DNA of 64,000 nucleotides from Tatumella ptyseos (GTDB lineage: Bacteria; Pseudomonadota; Gammaproteobacteria; Enterobacterales; Enterobacteriaceae), in contig NZ_CP130649.1 of assembly GCF_030552895.1 (NCBI RefSeq), positions 372,001 to 436,000 on the forward strand, read 5' to 3'. The notes below the pieces were generated by a model. That model was not told the origin of the DNA and ran no database searches. It worked only from the letters and a program-made list of their open reading frames with translations. A program made the translations under genes and the position numbers. How positions within the stretch are numbered: position 1 is the stretch's first letter; every line of letters starts with the position of its first letter. This document shows, piece by piece, positions 36,498-45,308 of this stretch.

Positions 36498-36833
36498 ATG
36501 ATTCCACTCTTTGTGTATGGCACCTTACAGAAGGGCCGTGAAAACGAGCATCTACTTACCCGTATCGGCGGCGAGTGGATAGCCGCGACCATTCGTGGGA
36601 CTTATTACCCCAAGGCATGGGGACTGGCCGCCGACTTTCCTGGCGTTATTCTTGATGATCAGGCCGACCACGTCCCAGGGTACCTTTTTATCAGCCCGCA
36701 ACTCGACGACCATTGGCCCGAATTGGATGAGTTCGAGGCCGGCTACGACCGCATCACCACCACCGCGACCACCGCGGAGGGGCAACAGTTTGAAGCCTGG
36801 GTCTATCAAGTTCAGCCACCTTCTCCAGCTTAA
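36498..36833 (+). CDS. Gamma-glutamylcyclotransferase-like protein (YtfP/AIG2 fold)
   Basis: A small protein of about 111 residues with the GGCT-fold signature FVYGTLQKGRENEHLL at the start, the FPGVILDD region and the ELDEFEAGYDR motif containing the usual acidic residue. Family members cyclise gamma-glutamyl amines or peptides, though YtfP itself is poorly characterised. ATG 36498 is preferred (gcggag upstream) over ATG 36483. Its closeness to gsi and the deaminated-glutathione amidase hints at a gamma-glutamyl/glutathione theme. Confidence 0.8.
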   Translation: MIPLFVYGTLQKGRENEHLLTRIGGEWIAATIRGTYYPKAWGLAADFPGVILDDQADHVPGYLFISPQLDDHWPELDEFEAGYDRITTTATTAEGQQFEAWVYQVQPPSPA

Positions 36834-36949
36834 ATGACTGATATTGTAATAATCCTAAGCTTTGCGAATGATCTGCCTTAAAAAACAGCAACTAACTCGA
36901 CAGCACTGGATTAGACTAATCGGATGCTTTATACTCCTTGCCACATTAA

Positions 36950-37026
36950 GGCCCCTTAGCTCAGTCGGTTAGAGCAGACGACTCATAATCGTTTGGTCCC
37001 CAGTTCAAGTCTGGGAGGGGCCACCA
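36950..37026 (+). tRNA. tRNA-Ile2 (anticodon CAU, lysidine type)
   Basis: A 77-nt cloverleaf with encoded CCA. Acceptor ggcccct pairs with aggggcc; the D arm, the CUCAUAA anticodon loop (CAU at 36984-36986) and the TTCAAGT T-loop are all in place. The acceptor, D-arm and anticodon-stem sequences match E. coli ileX rather than metT or initiator tRNA, so this should be the minor isoleucine tRNA in which C34 is modified to lysidine by TilS and reads AUA. A TATACT-like -10 lies about 15 bp upstream. Confidence 0.93.
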
Positions 37027-37050
37027 AATTTACCCTGTTAAATCAGGACA

Positions 37051-37078
37051 AAAAGCCACTCGATTGAGTGGCTTTTTT
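37051..37078 (+). terminator. Intrinsic terminator after tRNA-Ile2
   Basis: Stem aaaagccact/agtggctttt with a short loop and a run of T, 24 bp after the tRNA. Confidence 0.88.
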
Positions 37079-37359
37079 GTTTTGTTAGACGTGGCATAAT
37101 TTTTCCTTAGGAGCCGTTGGCACGTCAATCACATAGCCCTGTTCACCTCTTAGCCTAAGATTTCCTCATATCTAATTGCCTTATTGACGATTTTTCATCT
37201 ACCTTCGCTTACTGTTTACAGGGTAATATCTGCGTCATATTTATATTAAGTTTACTTAAGTTATAATTTATAAAAACCTTAGCAATCAATTATCTAATTC
37301 AATTTAGCTAACTTTAATAGGGTTAATTTTTAAACATTCATCAGGATGAGAGTGTAGAA

Positions 37360-37746
37360 ATGGGAAGAATACCAATAGGACCTAGTGTAGAAGTGGTTAA
37401 AAGTAATATGCTCGAAGCTCGCCGTAATGGAATGCCGCGAAATATGGCGGGTTTATCTACTTACTACTGGTTCTATCAGATGGTTAGAAATAGGGGGCGA
37501 TGGGATTACAAGCAATTCGATCCCTATTTTTCTAACTTCGGTAATTTTAATTTCGGAGCAGCGGGAACTGCTGCAGGAATACCGGAAAATATTTTATTGA
37601 GGGGAGCCGGTTGGGCGCAAAGTCGCGCTGGGACTTCAAAACCAGAGTGGGGAAAGTGGTACCAAAACTCGCCGTATAGCGATGATCCGAATGACCAATA
37701 TTACATTAAAGAAGGAATTGCCTATGCCCGACAAAACGGCTATTAA
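37360..37746 (+). CDS. Orphan polymorphic toxin type 44 domain protein
   Basis: A 128-residue protein that appears to be only a toxin-44 (Ntox44) domain. The characteristic core is present: GRWDYKQFDPYFSNFGNFN, followed by FGAAGTAAG and LLRGAGWAQSRAG. Toxin-44 domains are usually the C-terminal tips of Rhs or other polymorphic toxins and are predicted nucleases or similar; here no delivery domain or signal peptide is attached. The gene lies about 330 bp after a tRNA gene, a common integration site, and overlaps a candidate immunity gene. The AT-rich flanks fit horizontal origin. Confidence 0.7.
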   Translation: MGRIPIGPSVEVVKSNMLEARRNGMPRNMAGLSTYYWFYQMVRNRGRWDYKQFDPYFSNFGNFNFGAAGTAAGIPENILLRGAGWAQSRAGTSKPEWGKWYQNSPYSDDPNDQYYIKEGIAYARQNGY

Positions 37747-38155
37747 CTGGATGGCAGTATGTTTTGTCTTAGCGTTACTTTTATTACTCGGTGGCTATTT
37801 TGTATTTTATGCACAAAATAGTAATAAGAATTACCAATTACAGCATAGTTATAAAATAAAGAATAATTTATGGCTTTATATCACAGAAGATAGAGAGGGT
37901 AACGCAACAGTGCCGATTACCAATCGGTTCTATATAACGGATAAAATAAGTGGGGGTGAGGATTTTATCGCCAATAAATTGAAGTATCAAATACCGTTCC
38001 TTACCGGAAGTGGAACAATAAGTCAGGTAAGGGTAAGTGATAATTATAATATCGCTATAACCTATAGTGGAAAAGTCTCTTCACTAAGTGACTCGATTAG
38101 TTATTCATTAAATGGACAACAAGTGAACGCCCATCTTTCCTATCAGATCAATTAA
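37724..38155 (+). CDS. Membrane-anchored protein, candidate immunity to the toxin-44 protein
   Basis: A protein of about 143 residues starting at ATG 37724, inside the end of the toxin gene, with an excellent ribosome site (aagaagga). A single membrane helix (WMAVCFVLALLLLLGGYFVF) near residue 9 anchors a beta-rich, mostly extracytoplasmic domain (LWLYITEDREGNATVPITN, then ITYSGKVSSLSDSISYSLNG). I recognise no family. The overlap with the toxin gene and the anchored periplasmic topology suggest an immunity role against an incoming toxin; this is inference. Confidence 0.6.
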   Translation: MPDKTAINWMAVCFVLALLLLLGGYFVFYAQNSNKNYQLQHSYKIKNNLWLYITEDREGNATVPITNRFYITDKISGGEDFIANKLKYQIPFLTGSGTISQVRVSDNYNIAITYSGKVSSLSDSISYSLNGQQVNAHLSYQIN

Positions 38156-38240
38156 CCATTGGCAGGGTTGGAATCCGTAGATTTTAATTAGAACATAGCA
38201 ATTAGTAAGACTGACCTGATCATAAATTTAGAAAGTTGAA

Positions 38241-38544
38241 ATGATGAGCCAGACATTATTAGTGAAAAAGCTGATAAAGAAACACTGTTGGGATATGGCG
38301 GTAGAAAACTCATTAAGCTCGGGTAATAATCCAGAATTACCTGAAGATGCTGCCATTTTTTTGAAGAGTATTTCAATCTTCTTGAAATTGAACCCAATGG
38401 TTTTACTTTTCAAAAATACTTTCCTAATGAGGGAATTCGTTTTTACCCAACGCATTACTACCCTATTTCCTCAAAACCGACCATCATGTTGCGCAAGCAT
38501 TAACCCTAGAGATGTTAATCGCTTCAGCTGAAGCGGGGCGTTAG
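38241..38544 (+). pseudogene. Frameshifted DUF1493-family gene
   Basis: Start ATG 38241 reads well to PEDAAIF, then loses frame at a run of seven T (38356-38362). In the next frame the DUF1493 core follows (EEYFNLLEIEPNGFTFQKYF, PNEG), and after a second slip near 38475 the family's typical end appears (LTLEMLIASAEAGR, stop 38542). Both slips fit one missing base each. DUF1493 proteins are short, function unknown, and often occur near toxin/immunity islands. It is either a decayed gene or two sequencing deletions in homopolymer-like stretches. Confidence 0.7.
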
Positions 38545-38735
38545 CTGTACGGTGTTTGAGTAGGCCTCATATTAAGGTTTAAAGTATCCACTATTTACCG
38601 CTGGTTATGACTTAGGTTTTGTACAAACTATTACCACTATTTACCACGACAGGCTGACGATGAAGTCAGCAAGTCGTACAAAGAATTATAAAAGAATCTT
38701 ATTTGCTGGCATCCGTTACTAAATGCTCTATAAAC

Positions 38736-40094
38736 TCAAACCACAACCCAAAGCGCCCAGGTTACGAGAAAACCACTGATCCCCATCACGGTTGTCAGTA
38801 CAGTCCAGGTTTTTAGACCATCGGGCACTGATAATCCTAGATAACGCGTTACCACCCAAAATCCGGCATCGTTGACATGTGATAAGCCTAACGCACCAAA
38901 ACAGGTCGATAAGGTAATTAATACAGTTTGCGCAGGGCCTAAGCCAACCAAGGCTTGAGATAATAGACCGGAGGTTGTCAAGATTGCCACGGTCGCTGAG
39001 CCTTGTGAGGCGCGTAGTACTAAAGAGAGCAGAAAGGCCGCAGGTATTAATGGTAGGTGAATAGCCTCCAAGACTTGAGCTAAAGCATTTCCGATACCTG
39101 AGGCAACTAACACGCCACCAAAGGCCCCGCCAGCTCCCGCGACGAGAATAACGTCAGCAGAAGAGGGGATTGCACTGCCCGTCACGTCGCCTAATTTTTT
39201 CAAGCTCATACCTCGACGAAGACCCAGTACCCAACTGGCTATCCCCAGTGAAATCAATAGGGCAACAGGCGGCGTCCCGATAATGGTCATGATTTGCCGC
39301 AGTAAATTACCCTCGGCTAACAAAGCTTGGCATAAGGTGCCAGAGACAATTAACGCGATAGGTATCACTATCAAGCCACCAATAACCCACGCACTGGGTG
39401 GGACTTGCTGTGCTTTTTTCTTGGCATGACCGGGCAATTCAGCGGTCTGTTGTTGCTCAAAAACATTAATAGATAATTGGTAATTACGTTTATTGAGCAT
39501 TCGAGCGTAAAAATACCCAACAATACCGACAGCCATCGCCACAAATAGTCCGGTTATCATCAACCAGCCGACCTCAGCATGCAGGATACTTGCCGCTGCT
39601 GCCGCACCTGGATGAGTGGGGAGGGCTACATGTACGGCCAACATCACACCCGCCATCGGTAAGCCAAATTTCAGTGGCGAGACATGAGAAACCTTACTAA
39701 AGCCATAAATTAAGGGGATGATAATGATAAAACCCACTTCAAAAAATACTGGGGTGCCGAGGATAAAGGCAACGATGGTCAATGCGGCAATCGTTCTTTT
39801 GGGGCCCAGGACGTGAGTCAGTTTTTTGGCGAGAGATTCAGCACCTCCTGACATTTCAATCAGTACGCCGAGCATCGAACCAAGAATGATGATGCTGGCA
39901 ATGTGCCCAAGAATCCCCCCCATCCCTTTTTCAATGGTCTTGATAATTTCGCTAGCCGGAATACCGGTAGTGAAGGCGACTAAAAGGCTAACAATCAATA
40001 AGGCTACAAATGGATGAGCCTTGGCTTTGATAACTAATAATAGTAGTAATACTACGCTTGCTAACGCAATGAGTAATAGCGCCGTGGTAGACAT
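38736..40094 (-). CDS. ygbN: GntP-family permease, L-threonate/tetronate uptake (YgbN)
   Basis: Inner-membrane sugar-acid:proton symporter of 452 residues with about twelve helices. GntP-family stretches include VIKAKAHPFVALLIVSLLVA, GGILGHIASIIILGSMLG, LPTHPGAAAAASIL and GLSHVNDAGFWVVTRYLGLS. As last gene of the ltnD-otnK-otnC-otnI set it most likely imports L-threonate or a related four-carbon acid. E. coli YgbN has the same place and about the same length (454). Confidence 0.88.
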   Translation of the reverse strand: MSTTALLLIALASVVLLLLLVIKAKAHPFVALLIVSLLVAFTTGIPASEIIKTIEKGMGGILGHIASIIILGSMLGVLIEMSGGAESLAKKLTHVLGPKRTIAALTIVAFILGTPVFFEVGFIIIIPLIYGFSKVSHVSPLKFGLPMAGVMLAVHVALPTHPGAAAAASILHAEVGWLMITGLFVAMAVGIVGYFYARMLNKRNYQLSINVFEQQQTAELPGHAKKKAQQVPPSAWVIGGLIVIPIALIVSGTLCQALLAEGNLLRQIMTIIGTPPVALLISLGIASWVLGLRRGMSLKKLGDVTGSAIPSSADVILVAGAGGAFGGVLVASGIGNALAQVLEAIHLPLIPAAFLLSLVLRASQGSATVAILTTSGLLSQALVGLGPAQTVLITLSTCFGALGLSHVNDAGFWVVTRYLGLSVPDGLKTWTVLTTVMGISGFLVTWALWVVV

Positions 40095-40146
40095 AGTAAA
40101 CCTCAGAATAAGTAGGGTTAAGAGTTATATTTATTCTTGGTAAAAC

Positions 40147-40926
40147 TTATTTTTTATATTTAGCAAACCACTGCAGTCCAGATAACGTATCTTTTTTGGG
40201 TAAGTACTCACATCCAATCCACCCTCGATAATCGATGCTATCTAAAAGTTTAAATATCCAGTCATAATTGATTTCACCTTCATCGGGTTCATGACGGTCC
40301 GGTAATGAGGCAATTTGGATATGCCGATATTGTCCGGCGTAATGAGTAATTAGCTGACTTAAATTGCCATCCACTTTTTGCGCATGAAAGAGATCGAGTT
40401 GCGTAAAGACGTTTGGGCGATCGATCCGTTTGATCATCGCGAGTGTTTGATATTGGCTGGAATATAAATAATCTGGTTTGGTCTGTGGGTTCAACGCTTC
40501 AATTAGGAGGTATTTCCCTTTTTTCGCAAAGAGGTCGGCGGCATAACGCATGTTTTCAATAAAGGTTGTTTCGCAACGTTCGCGCGACATGTCAGGGGTA
40601 ATTACGCTCGCCATCACATGTACCTGTTCACAATCAAGCGCACAGGCATAATCAAGCGCCAGCTGAATGTGCTGACGTGCTAAGGGGATTTGATCAGGCA
40701 GGGCACTCACTCCCCACTCTCCTTTGGTGACATTACCTGGTTGGGTATTGAATAAGACGAGTTGCAAACGGTTTTCAGTTAGCTGTTGTTTAATTTCTGC
40801 TGCGGCATAGTCGTAAGGGAATAAAAATTCTACGCCCTCAAAACCGGCTTGCGCCGCAGCGGCAAATCGTTCCATAAAGGGAAGTTCGGTGAACATCGTC
40901 GTTAGGTTAGCAGCAAATTTAGGCAT
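40147..40926 (-). CDS. otnI: 2-oxo-tetronate isomerase OtnI (YgbM)
   Basis: TIM-barrel sugar-phosphate-isomerase-like enzyme of 259 residues (hydroxypyruvate isomerase family). It converts 2-oxo-tetronate to 3-oxo-tetronate in threonate breakdown. Family blocks are [49 protein letters not shown] with the catalytic Glu, and [11 protein letters not shown] near the C-terminus with the second catalytic Glu. It is seven bases after otnC in the operon. Confidence 0.9.
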   Translation of the reverse strand: MPKFAANLTTMFTELPFMERFAAAAQAGFEGVEFLFPYDYAAAEIKQQLTENRLQLVLFNTQPGNVTKGEWGVSALPDQIPLARQHIQLALDYACALDCEQVHVMASVITPDMSRERCETTFIENMRYAADLFAKKGKYLLIEALNPQTKPDYLYSSQYQTLAMIKRIDRPNVFTQLDLFHAQKVDGNLSQLITHYAGQYRHIQIASLPDRHEPDEGEINYDWIFKLLDSIDYRGWIGCEYLPKKDTLSGLQWFAKYKK

Positions 40927-40932
40927 AATCGG

Positions 40933-41553
40933 TTATCTCAGTTCGTGAATTTCATCTGAGGTTAAATAACGAATCTCACGGTTATTTAACGTGAATATTA
41001 ATCGCGCGCTTTCCTCTAACTCTTCGGTATTGTAGGTCGCCTCACGAAGTGAGGAACCGGTCACTACCGGGCCATGGTTTGCTAGCAGGAATGCATTGTA
41101 GTGAGGGGCCAGTTTGGCGAGATCGTCAGCTATACGTTGATCACCTGGCCGGTAATAGGGGACGACAGGAACATCACCAATACGCATCACCACATAGGGC
41201 GTGAAAGGACGGATACAATTTTTCGTATCCAGTCCTTGTAAACATGAAAGGGCCGTTAAGTAGTGACAATGAAGATGCACAATCGCTTTACATTGAGGGT
41301 TATTTTGGTAAACCGCCCGATGGAAGGTCACCTCTTTGGAGGGTTTATTTCCTGAAAGCCATTCTCCCTGCGGGGTGACAACGGAGAGGGTATCTTCCTG
41401 TAATTCACCTAAGCAGGAACCGGTCGGTGTGGCTAACAGGTTGCCATCGGGAAGTAATAAAGAAAGATTCCCAGCAGAACCGGTGGCATAACCGCGAGAA
41501 AAGAGTGAGGCGCCGATTTGTACCATTTCATGGCGTAATTCTTGTTCAGTCAT
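40933..41553 (-). CDS. otnC: 3-oxo-tetronate 4-phosphate decarboxylase OtnC (YgbL)
   Basis: Class II aldolase-fold, zinc-dependent enzyme of 206 residues. It decarboxylates 3-oxo-tetronate 4-phosphate to dihydroxyacetone phosphate. Visible motifs are GYATGSAGNLSLLLPDGNLL, PSKEVTFHRAVYQ (catalytic Glu), AIVHLHCHYLTALSC (zinc histidines) and FLLANHGPVVTG (third zinc His). It overlaps otnK by 4 bases. Confidence 0.9.
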   Translation of the reverse strand: MTEQELRHEMVQIGASLFSRGYATGSAGNLSLLLPDGNLLATPTGSCLGELQEDTLSVVTPQGEWLSGNKPSKEVTFHRAVYQNNPQCKAIVHLHCHYLTALSCLQGLDTKNCIRPFTPYVVMRIGDVPVVPYYRPGDQRIADDLAKLAPHYNAFLLANHGPVVTGSSLREATYNTEELEESARLIFTLNNREIRYLTSDEIHELR

Positions 41554-42812
41554 ACTGGAAACTCCTGCTGTGCGCGGGCAAAGAAATTTTCATCCCCAAA
41601 ATTGCCTGATTTTAAGGCAAGGGAGAGTGCTTGTTCGGTATCGCGAACCCAAGGCACACCAGGCGAGATGACTGGCCCAATATGGAAGGCGGTGACGCCA
41701 AGAGTTTGTGCGACACTACTCGAGGTTTCTCCCCCTGCGACAATAAAGCGCTTGAAACCTTGCTCGAGTAGGTCAGCAGCGAGACAAGAAAAGAAACGCT
41801 CGACGATCTCGCTACTGGCTTTACTGCCATAGGTTGCTTGTGACTGTTTAAGCGTTTCAGGTTCGGTTGTGGCATAAACCAAGGGGGCGAGTGGAGCGTT
41901 AGCGTACTCACGAACCCAAGTAGAAATTTGCGTAACATATTGATCGAGATCCGCAAAACACTTGGCTAAATCGAGGCTTTTTGCTGGGGCTTGTTGTCGG
42001 TAGGCTTTCACCTGAGTGTTGGTCATTTCGGAGCAGGAGCCGGACAATACGATTGCAGGGCCAGATACAGGTACACCAGCACTAGAATTCTCTTTAATTT
42101 CGCCCTGTTTCTTAGCCCAAGCTTGTGCAATACCGATGGCTAATCCCGAACCACCAGAAACGAGTTTAAGCCCCTGCACCGCTTCGCCTTGAGTTAATAG
42201 GTGCTGTTCATTGAGAGCATCGAGTACGACATAGTTAATGCCAGTTTTCGTTAGTACATCTAGCTGTTGGCGTACGGCTTCTGTGCCTTGCTCGACGATT
42301 GAATAGTCGATTAAGCCAGGTTTACCCTGAGCCTGTGCGGCGATCAAATGTTGTAAATTTGCCTCTGTCATCGGCGTGACCGGATGGTGACGCATTCCCG
42401 ATTCACTTAGTAATTGATGTCCAACAAATAAATATCCTTGATAAACGGTTCTGCCGTTAACGGGGAGGGCGGGTGAAATGACCGTAGTTTCTTCACTTAA
42501 TTTAGCTAATAGTGCATCGAGTACCGGACCAATATTTCCTTTAGCAGTGCTATCAAAGGTTGAGCAGTATTTGAAATAAAACTGTTGGCAGCCTTGTTTT
42601 TGTAGCCAGTGAAGCGCAGCTAACGACTGTTCTATCGCCAGTTGAGGATCACAAGAACGCGTCTTTAAACTGATAACTACCGCATCACTATCTATGGTGA
42701 GTGCCTTCTGTGGGACACCATTGAGTTGAATCGCTGACATACCGTTCTTAACGAGAAAACTGGCAATATCGGTTGCGCCAGTAAAGTCATCTGCAATGAC
42801 ACCGAGTTGCAT
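41550..42812 (-). CDS. otnK: 3-oxo-tetronate kinase OtnK (YgbK)
   Basis: Four-carbon acid sugar kinase of about 420 residues (DUF1537 family) that phosphorylates 3-oxo-tetronate at O4. The N-terminal substrate domain begins MQLGVIADDFTGATDIASFL; later blocks are FYFKYCSTFDSTAKGNIGPV and the C-terminal nucleotide-binding stretch FIVAGGETSSSVAQTLG. ATG 42812 is chosen (gagggg upstream); the longer frame runs into ltnD. It begins 5 bases after the ltnD stop. Confidence 0.9.
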   Translation of the reverse strand: MQLGVIADDFTGATDIASFLVKNGMSAIQLNGVPQKALTIDSDAVVISLKTRSCDPQLAIEQSLAALHWLQKQGCQQFYFKYCSTFDSTAKGNIGPVLDALLAKLSEETTVISPALPVNGRTVYQGYLFVGHQLLSESGMRHHPVTPMTEANLQHLIAAQAQGKPGLIDYSIVEQGTEAVRQQLDVLTKTGINYVVLDALNEQHLLTQGEAVQGLKLVSGGSGLAIGIAQAWAKKQGEIKENSSAGVPVSGPAIVLSGSCSEMTNTQVKAYRQQAPAKSLDLAKCFADLDQYVTQISTWVREYANAPLAPLVYATTEPETLKQSQATYGSKASSEIVERFFSCLAADLLEQGFKRFIVAGGETSSSVAQTLGVTAFHIGPVISPGVPWVRDTEQALSLALKSGNFGDENFFARAQQEFPV

Positions 42813-42816
42813 AGTA

Positions 42817-43728
42817 TTACCCCTCAACCTTTTTCTCTGGCAGTGTGATACCACTGAAAATCTTAATAACCGCACTATCGTCTTCGCGGCCGTAGCCTGC
42901 ATTGCTGGCGGAAGTGAACATATTCAAAGCGGTGGTCGCCAGTGGAAGCGGAAATTTGAGTGAACGTGCGGTGTCATTGACCAAGCCTAAGTCTTTGACA
43001 AAAATATCGACTGCCGATTTAGGGGTATAGTCACCTTCGAGCACGTGCTGCATGCGGTTCTCAAACATCCAAGAGTTACCGGCAGCATTGGTAACGACAT
43101 CATACATAGTATCGAGTGGGATCCCGGCTCGGGCTGCTAAAGCCATCGCTTCTGCGCCTACCGCAATATGTACGCCCGCTAATAATTGATGAATGATTTT
43201 TACGGTTGAACCGAGGCCTATTGCTTCCCCAATGCAGTAGACTTTACTGGCAATTGCCTCCAAAACGGGTTTTGAGCCGGTAAATGCTTCTGCACTGCCA
43301 GAGGCCATTATAGTCATCTCGCCGCAAGCAGCCTTCACTGCTCCCCCTGATACAGGGGCATCCAGCATCAGTAAGCCGTAAGCGTGTAGATTTTTTTCGA
43401 TCTCGCAAGCATCTGCAGCGGACAAGGTTGAGGAGACCATAACAATGGTTCCACGGGATAAGCGAGGTGCTAACCCCTCAGCGCCGAATAAAATAGTGTT
43501 AACTTGCTCAGCGTTGACGACCAGTAATAGGACAATATCGAGTTCTGCGGCGAAGGGGACAGCGCTATTGCCCGCATCTTTCGCACCCGCATTGATTAAG
43601 TTTTGGCAGGACGTTGAATTGATATCAACACCCCAGGTATTGAGACCTGATTTGATACATGACAGCGCAGCGCCCATTCCCATTGAACCTAGCCCAATAA
43701 CGCAGACATTTGTATTCTGTACTGGCAT
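42817..43728 (-). CDS. ltnD: L-threonate dehydrogenase LtnD (YgbJ)
   Basis: Beta-hydroxyacid dehydrogenase of 303 residues, oxidising L-threonate to 2-oxo-tetronate with NAD+. The Rossmann motif is VIGLGSMGMGAALS at residue 10; the substrate block is MLDAPVSGGAVKAACGEM and the catalytic Lys is in GSTVKIIHQLLAG. First gene of the catabolic operon, divergent from its regulator ygbI, with CRP-site and operator candidates between them. Confidence 0.9.
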   Translation of the reverse strand: MPVQNTNVCVIGLGSMGMGAALSCIKSGLNTWGVDINSTSCQNLINAGAKDAGNSAVPFAAELDIVLLLVVNAEQVNTILFGAEGLAPRLSRGTIVMVSSTLSAADACEIEKNLHAYGLLMLDAPVSGGAVKAACGEMTIMASGSAEAFTGSKPVLEAIASKVYCIGEAIGLGSTVKIIHQLLAGVHIAVGAEAMALAARAGIPLDTMYDVVTNAAGNSWMFENRMQHVLEGDYTPKSAVDIFVKDLGLVNDTARSLKFPLPLATTALNMFTSASNAGYGREDDSAVIKIFSGITLPEKKVEG

Positions 43729-43802
43729 AGATAACCTCGATGCTGTTAAATTTAGTTAAATAGTGTTACTTATTGGTAGGTTACCTTGAGTTATTGTTAA
43801 AA

Positions 43803-43822
43803 TATGTGATTTGATTCACGAG
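43803..43822. promoter_or_regulatory. CRP site candidate upstream of ltnD
   Basis: TGTGA-tttgat-TCACG (core 43805-43820) matches the CRP consensus TGTGA-N6-TCACA with one difference. It lies about 80 bp upstream of ltnD and fits catabolite control of threonate use. Confidence 0.65.
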
Positions 43823-43861
43823 TGGCTGAGATATTTATAAAATAATCACAACTGATCCCAG

Positions 43862-43877
43862 CATAATTCACATTATG
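43862..43877. promoter_or_regulatory. YgbI operator candidate
   Basis: Inverted repeat CATAAT-tcac-ATTATG in the ltnD-ygbI divergent region, plus a nearby gggt-aaaata-accc repeat at 43880-43893. Either could bind the DeoR-type repressor; this is pattern-based inference. Confidence 0.4.
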
Positions 43878-43976
43878 ATGGGTAAAATAACCCTAATATC
43901 GAGATCTTCGGCTTCTTGTGAAAATAATGATGACTTTTTTAGTTCAAGGATGTGAACAAATGGGAAGGAGAGCACT

Positions 43977-44738
43977 GTGATACCTATCAAACGACATCAG
44001 CATATTTTGGCATTACTTGAACAACAGGGCACCGCCAGTATTTCTGAGCTAACCGAGATTCTTGGTGTTTCGCATATGACCATTAGGCGTGATGTCGGGA
44101 AACTTGAACAAGAGGGGTTATTGGTCGCGGTGTCTGGAGGGGTTCGATCAGTCAATAGACTCGCGATTGAGCCGAGTCACTTAGTGAAAAGTACTTTATA
44201 CAGTGATGAGAAAAGAGCTATTGGACGCTTAGCGGCAGAAAATATCCCGGAGAGAAGCTGTATATATCTTGATGCGGGAACGACGACTTTGGCGCTGGCG
44301 AATGAAATTTTATTACGTGATGATCTGCAAATCGTCACTAATGACTTTGAAATTACCCAGCTATTAATCAATTCAAGCCAATGCCGCGTAATCCATACGG
44401 GTGGGACATTGTGTCGCGAAAACCGCTCTTCGACTGGTGAGTCTGCTGCACGCACACTTTTACATTTAGCCATTGATATTGCCTTCATTTCCACGAGTAG
44501 CTGGGATTTAAGAGGAATATTTACGCCGGATGAAAGTAAAATACCCGTTAAGCAGGCAGCAAGCCAAGTTAGCGCTAAAAAAATTCTCTTAAGTGATAGC
44601 TCTAAATTTAATCAGATGGCGACATTTATGGCTTTACCTTTATCTACCTTCGATAAGGTTATATCCGATAGCCATTTACCTAAGTCTGCATGCGATTATA
44701 TGACCCAACAGGGCATTACAGAGGTAGTTATAGGCTAA
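43977..44738 (+). CDS. ygbI: DeoR-family regulator of threonate catabolism (YgbI)
   Basis: Transcription factor of 253 residues. The N-terminal winged helix is ISELTEILGVSHMTIRRDVG, followed by the DeoR effector domain with CIYLDAGTTTLALANEI, IHTGGTLCRENRSSTGE and LLSDSSKFNQMATFMALPLS. It aligns with E. coli YgbI from the start. It begins at GTG 43977 with aaggag at proper spacing. It is divergent from ltnD and probably represses that operon until a pathway intermediate binds. Confidence 0.88.
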   Translation: MIPIKRHQHILALLEQQGTASISELTEILGVSHMTIRRDVGKLEQEGLLVAVSGGVRSVNRLAIEPSHLVKSTLYSDEKRAIGRLAAENIPERSCIYLDAGTTTLALANEILLRDDLQIVTNDFEITQLLINSSQCRVIHTGGTLCRENRSSTGESAARTLLHLAIDIAFISTSSWDLRGIFTPDESKIPVKQAASQVSAKKILLSDSSKFNQMATFMALPLSTFDKVISDSHLPKSACDYMTQQGITEVVIG

Positions 44739-44982
44739 TGAGTGATGGATACATCGCTATATAGTGAAAACAAGAGATATTATTCGACTATAGCGATTAT
44801 TCCTTAGCAGGGTATTTATTTCGATGCCGCGATTCTCACTCATAACGCCCTAAAAATTCCGGGCAGCCAACCCGGATAAATCTATATCGAGTGCAAGCAT
44901 TATCAGACATATCACTCGTTGGCCTAAAGAGGGCTATTCTCCTTCGCTTCGCATTATTTTCTATTGACGACGACTTTATCTT

Positions 44983-45308
44983 TTAAACGTTACAGCATCT
45001 GACTAACTGTTTTTGATCTAATGCCCGCAAAGATTGCGGGAGTTGGCAAGCCTCAGTAGCCACGGGGCAGCGTTCGCGGAAATAACATCCCTCGGGGAGT
45101 TTCCGGTTTCCTGGCAGCTCAGTATTTACCGGGGTACTGTCAAGCTCAATGCCTATTCGTGGTATAGATTCCATTAAGAGTTGGGTGTAAGGATGGCGGG
45201 GACTGTCGAGAACATGTTGTGTTTCACCTACCTCAACAATCTGGCCCAAATTACATCACCGCAACGCGATCACTCATATGGCGGACGACGGAGTGGTTAT
45301 AAAAAGCA
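44983..45308 (-). pseudogene. Remnant of an oligopeptide-type ABC transporter ATPase
   Basis: Only the C-terminal end of a DppD/OppF-like ATPase remains. The complement reads SVVRHMSDRVAVM, breaks at an extra base where Y-LGQIVE should be, then continues GQIVEVGETQHVLDSPRHPY and LLMESIPRIG to the Cys-rich peptide-transporter tail (CYFRERCPVATEAC). A further slip lies upstream near 45290. No N-terminal part, Walker motifs or transporter partners are present, so the gene is decayed. Confidence 0.8.

Noticed and set aside
36950..37026. tRNA-Met reading from the CAU anticodon
   Set aside because: The acceptor and arm sequences match E. coli ileX (lysidine-modified tRNA-Ile2), not metT or initiator tRNA.
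38641..38700. Terminator of the threonate operon (gctgac/gtcagc hairpin near 38653-38670)
   Set aside because: Only a 6-bp stem without a T-run on the relevant strand; too weak to list.
44983..45249. Short intact 88-codon gene
   Set aside because: It is only the tail of an ABC ATPase; upstream family sequence continues in other frames, so it is a remnant.
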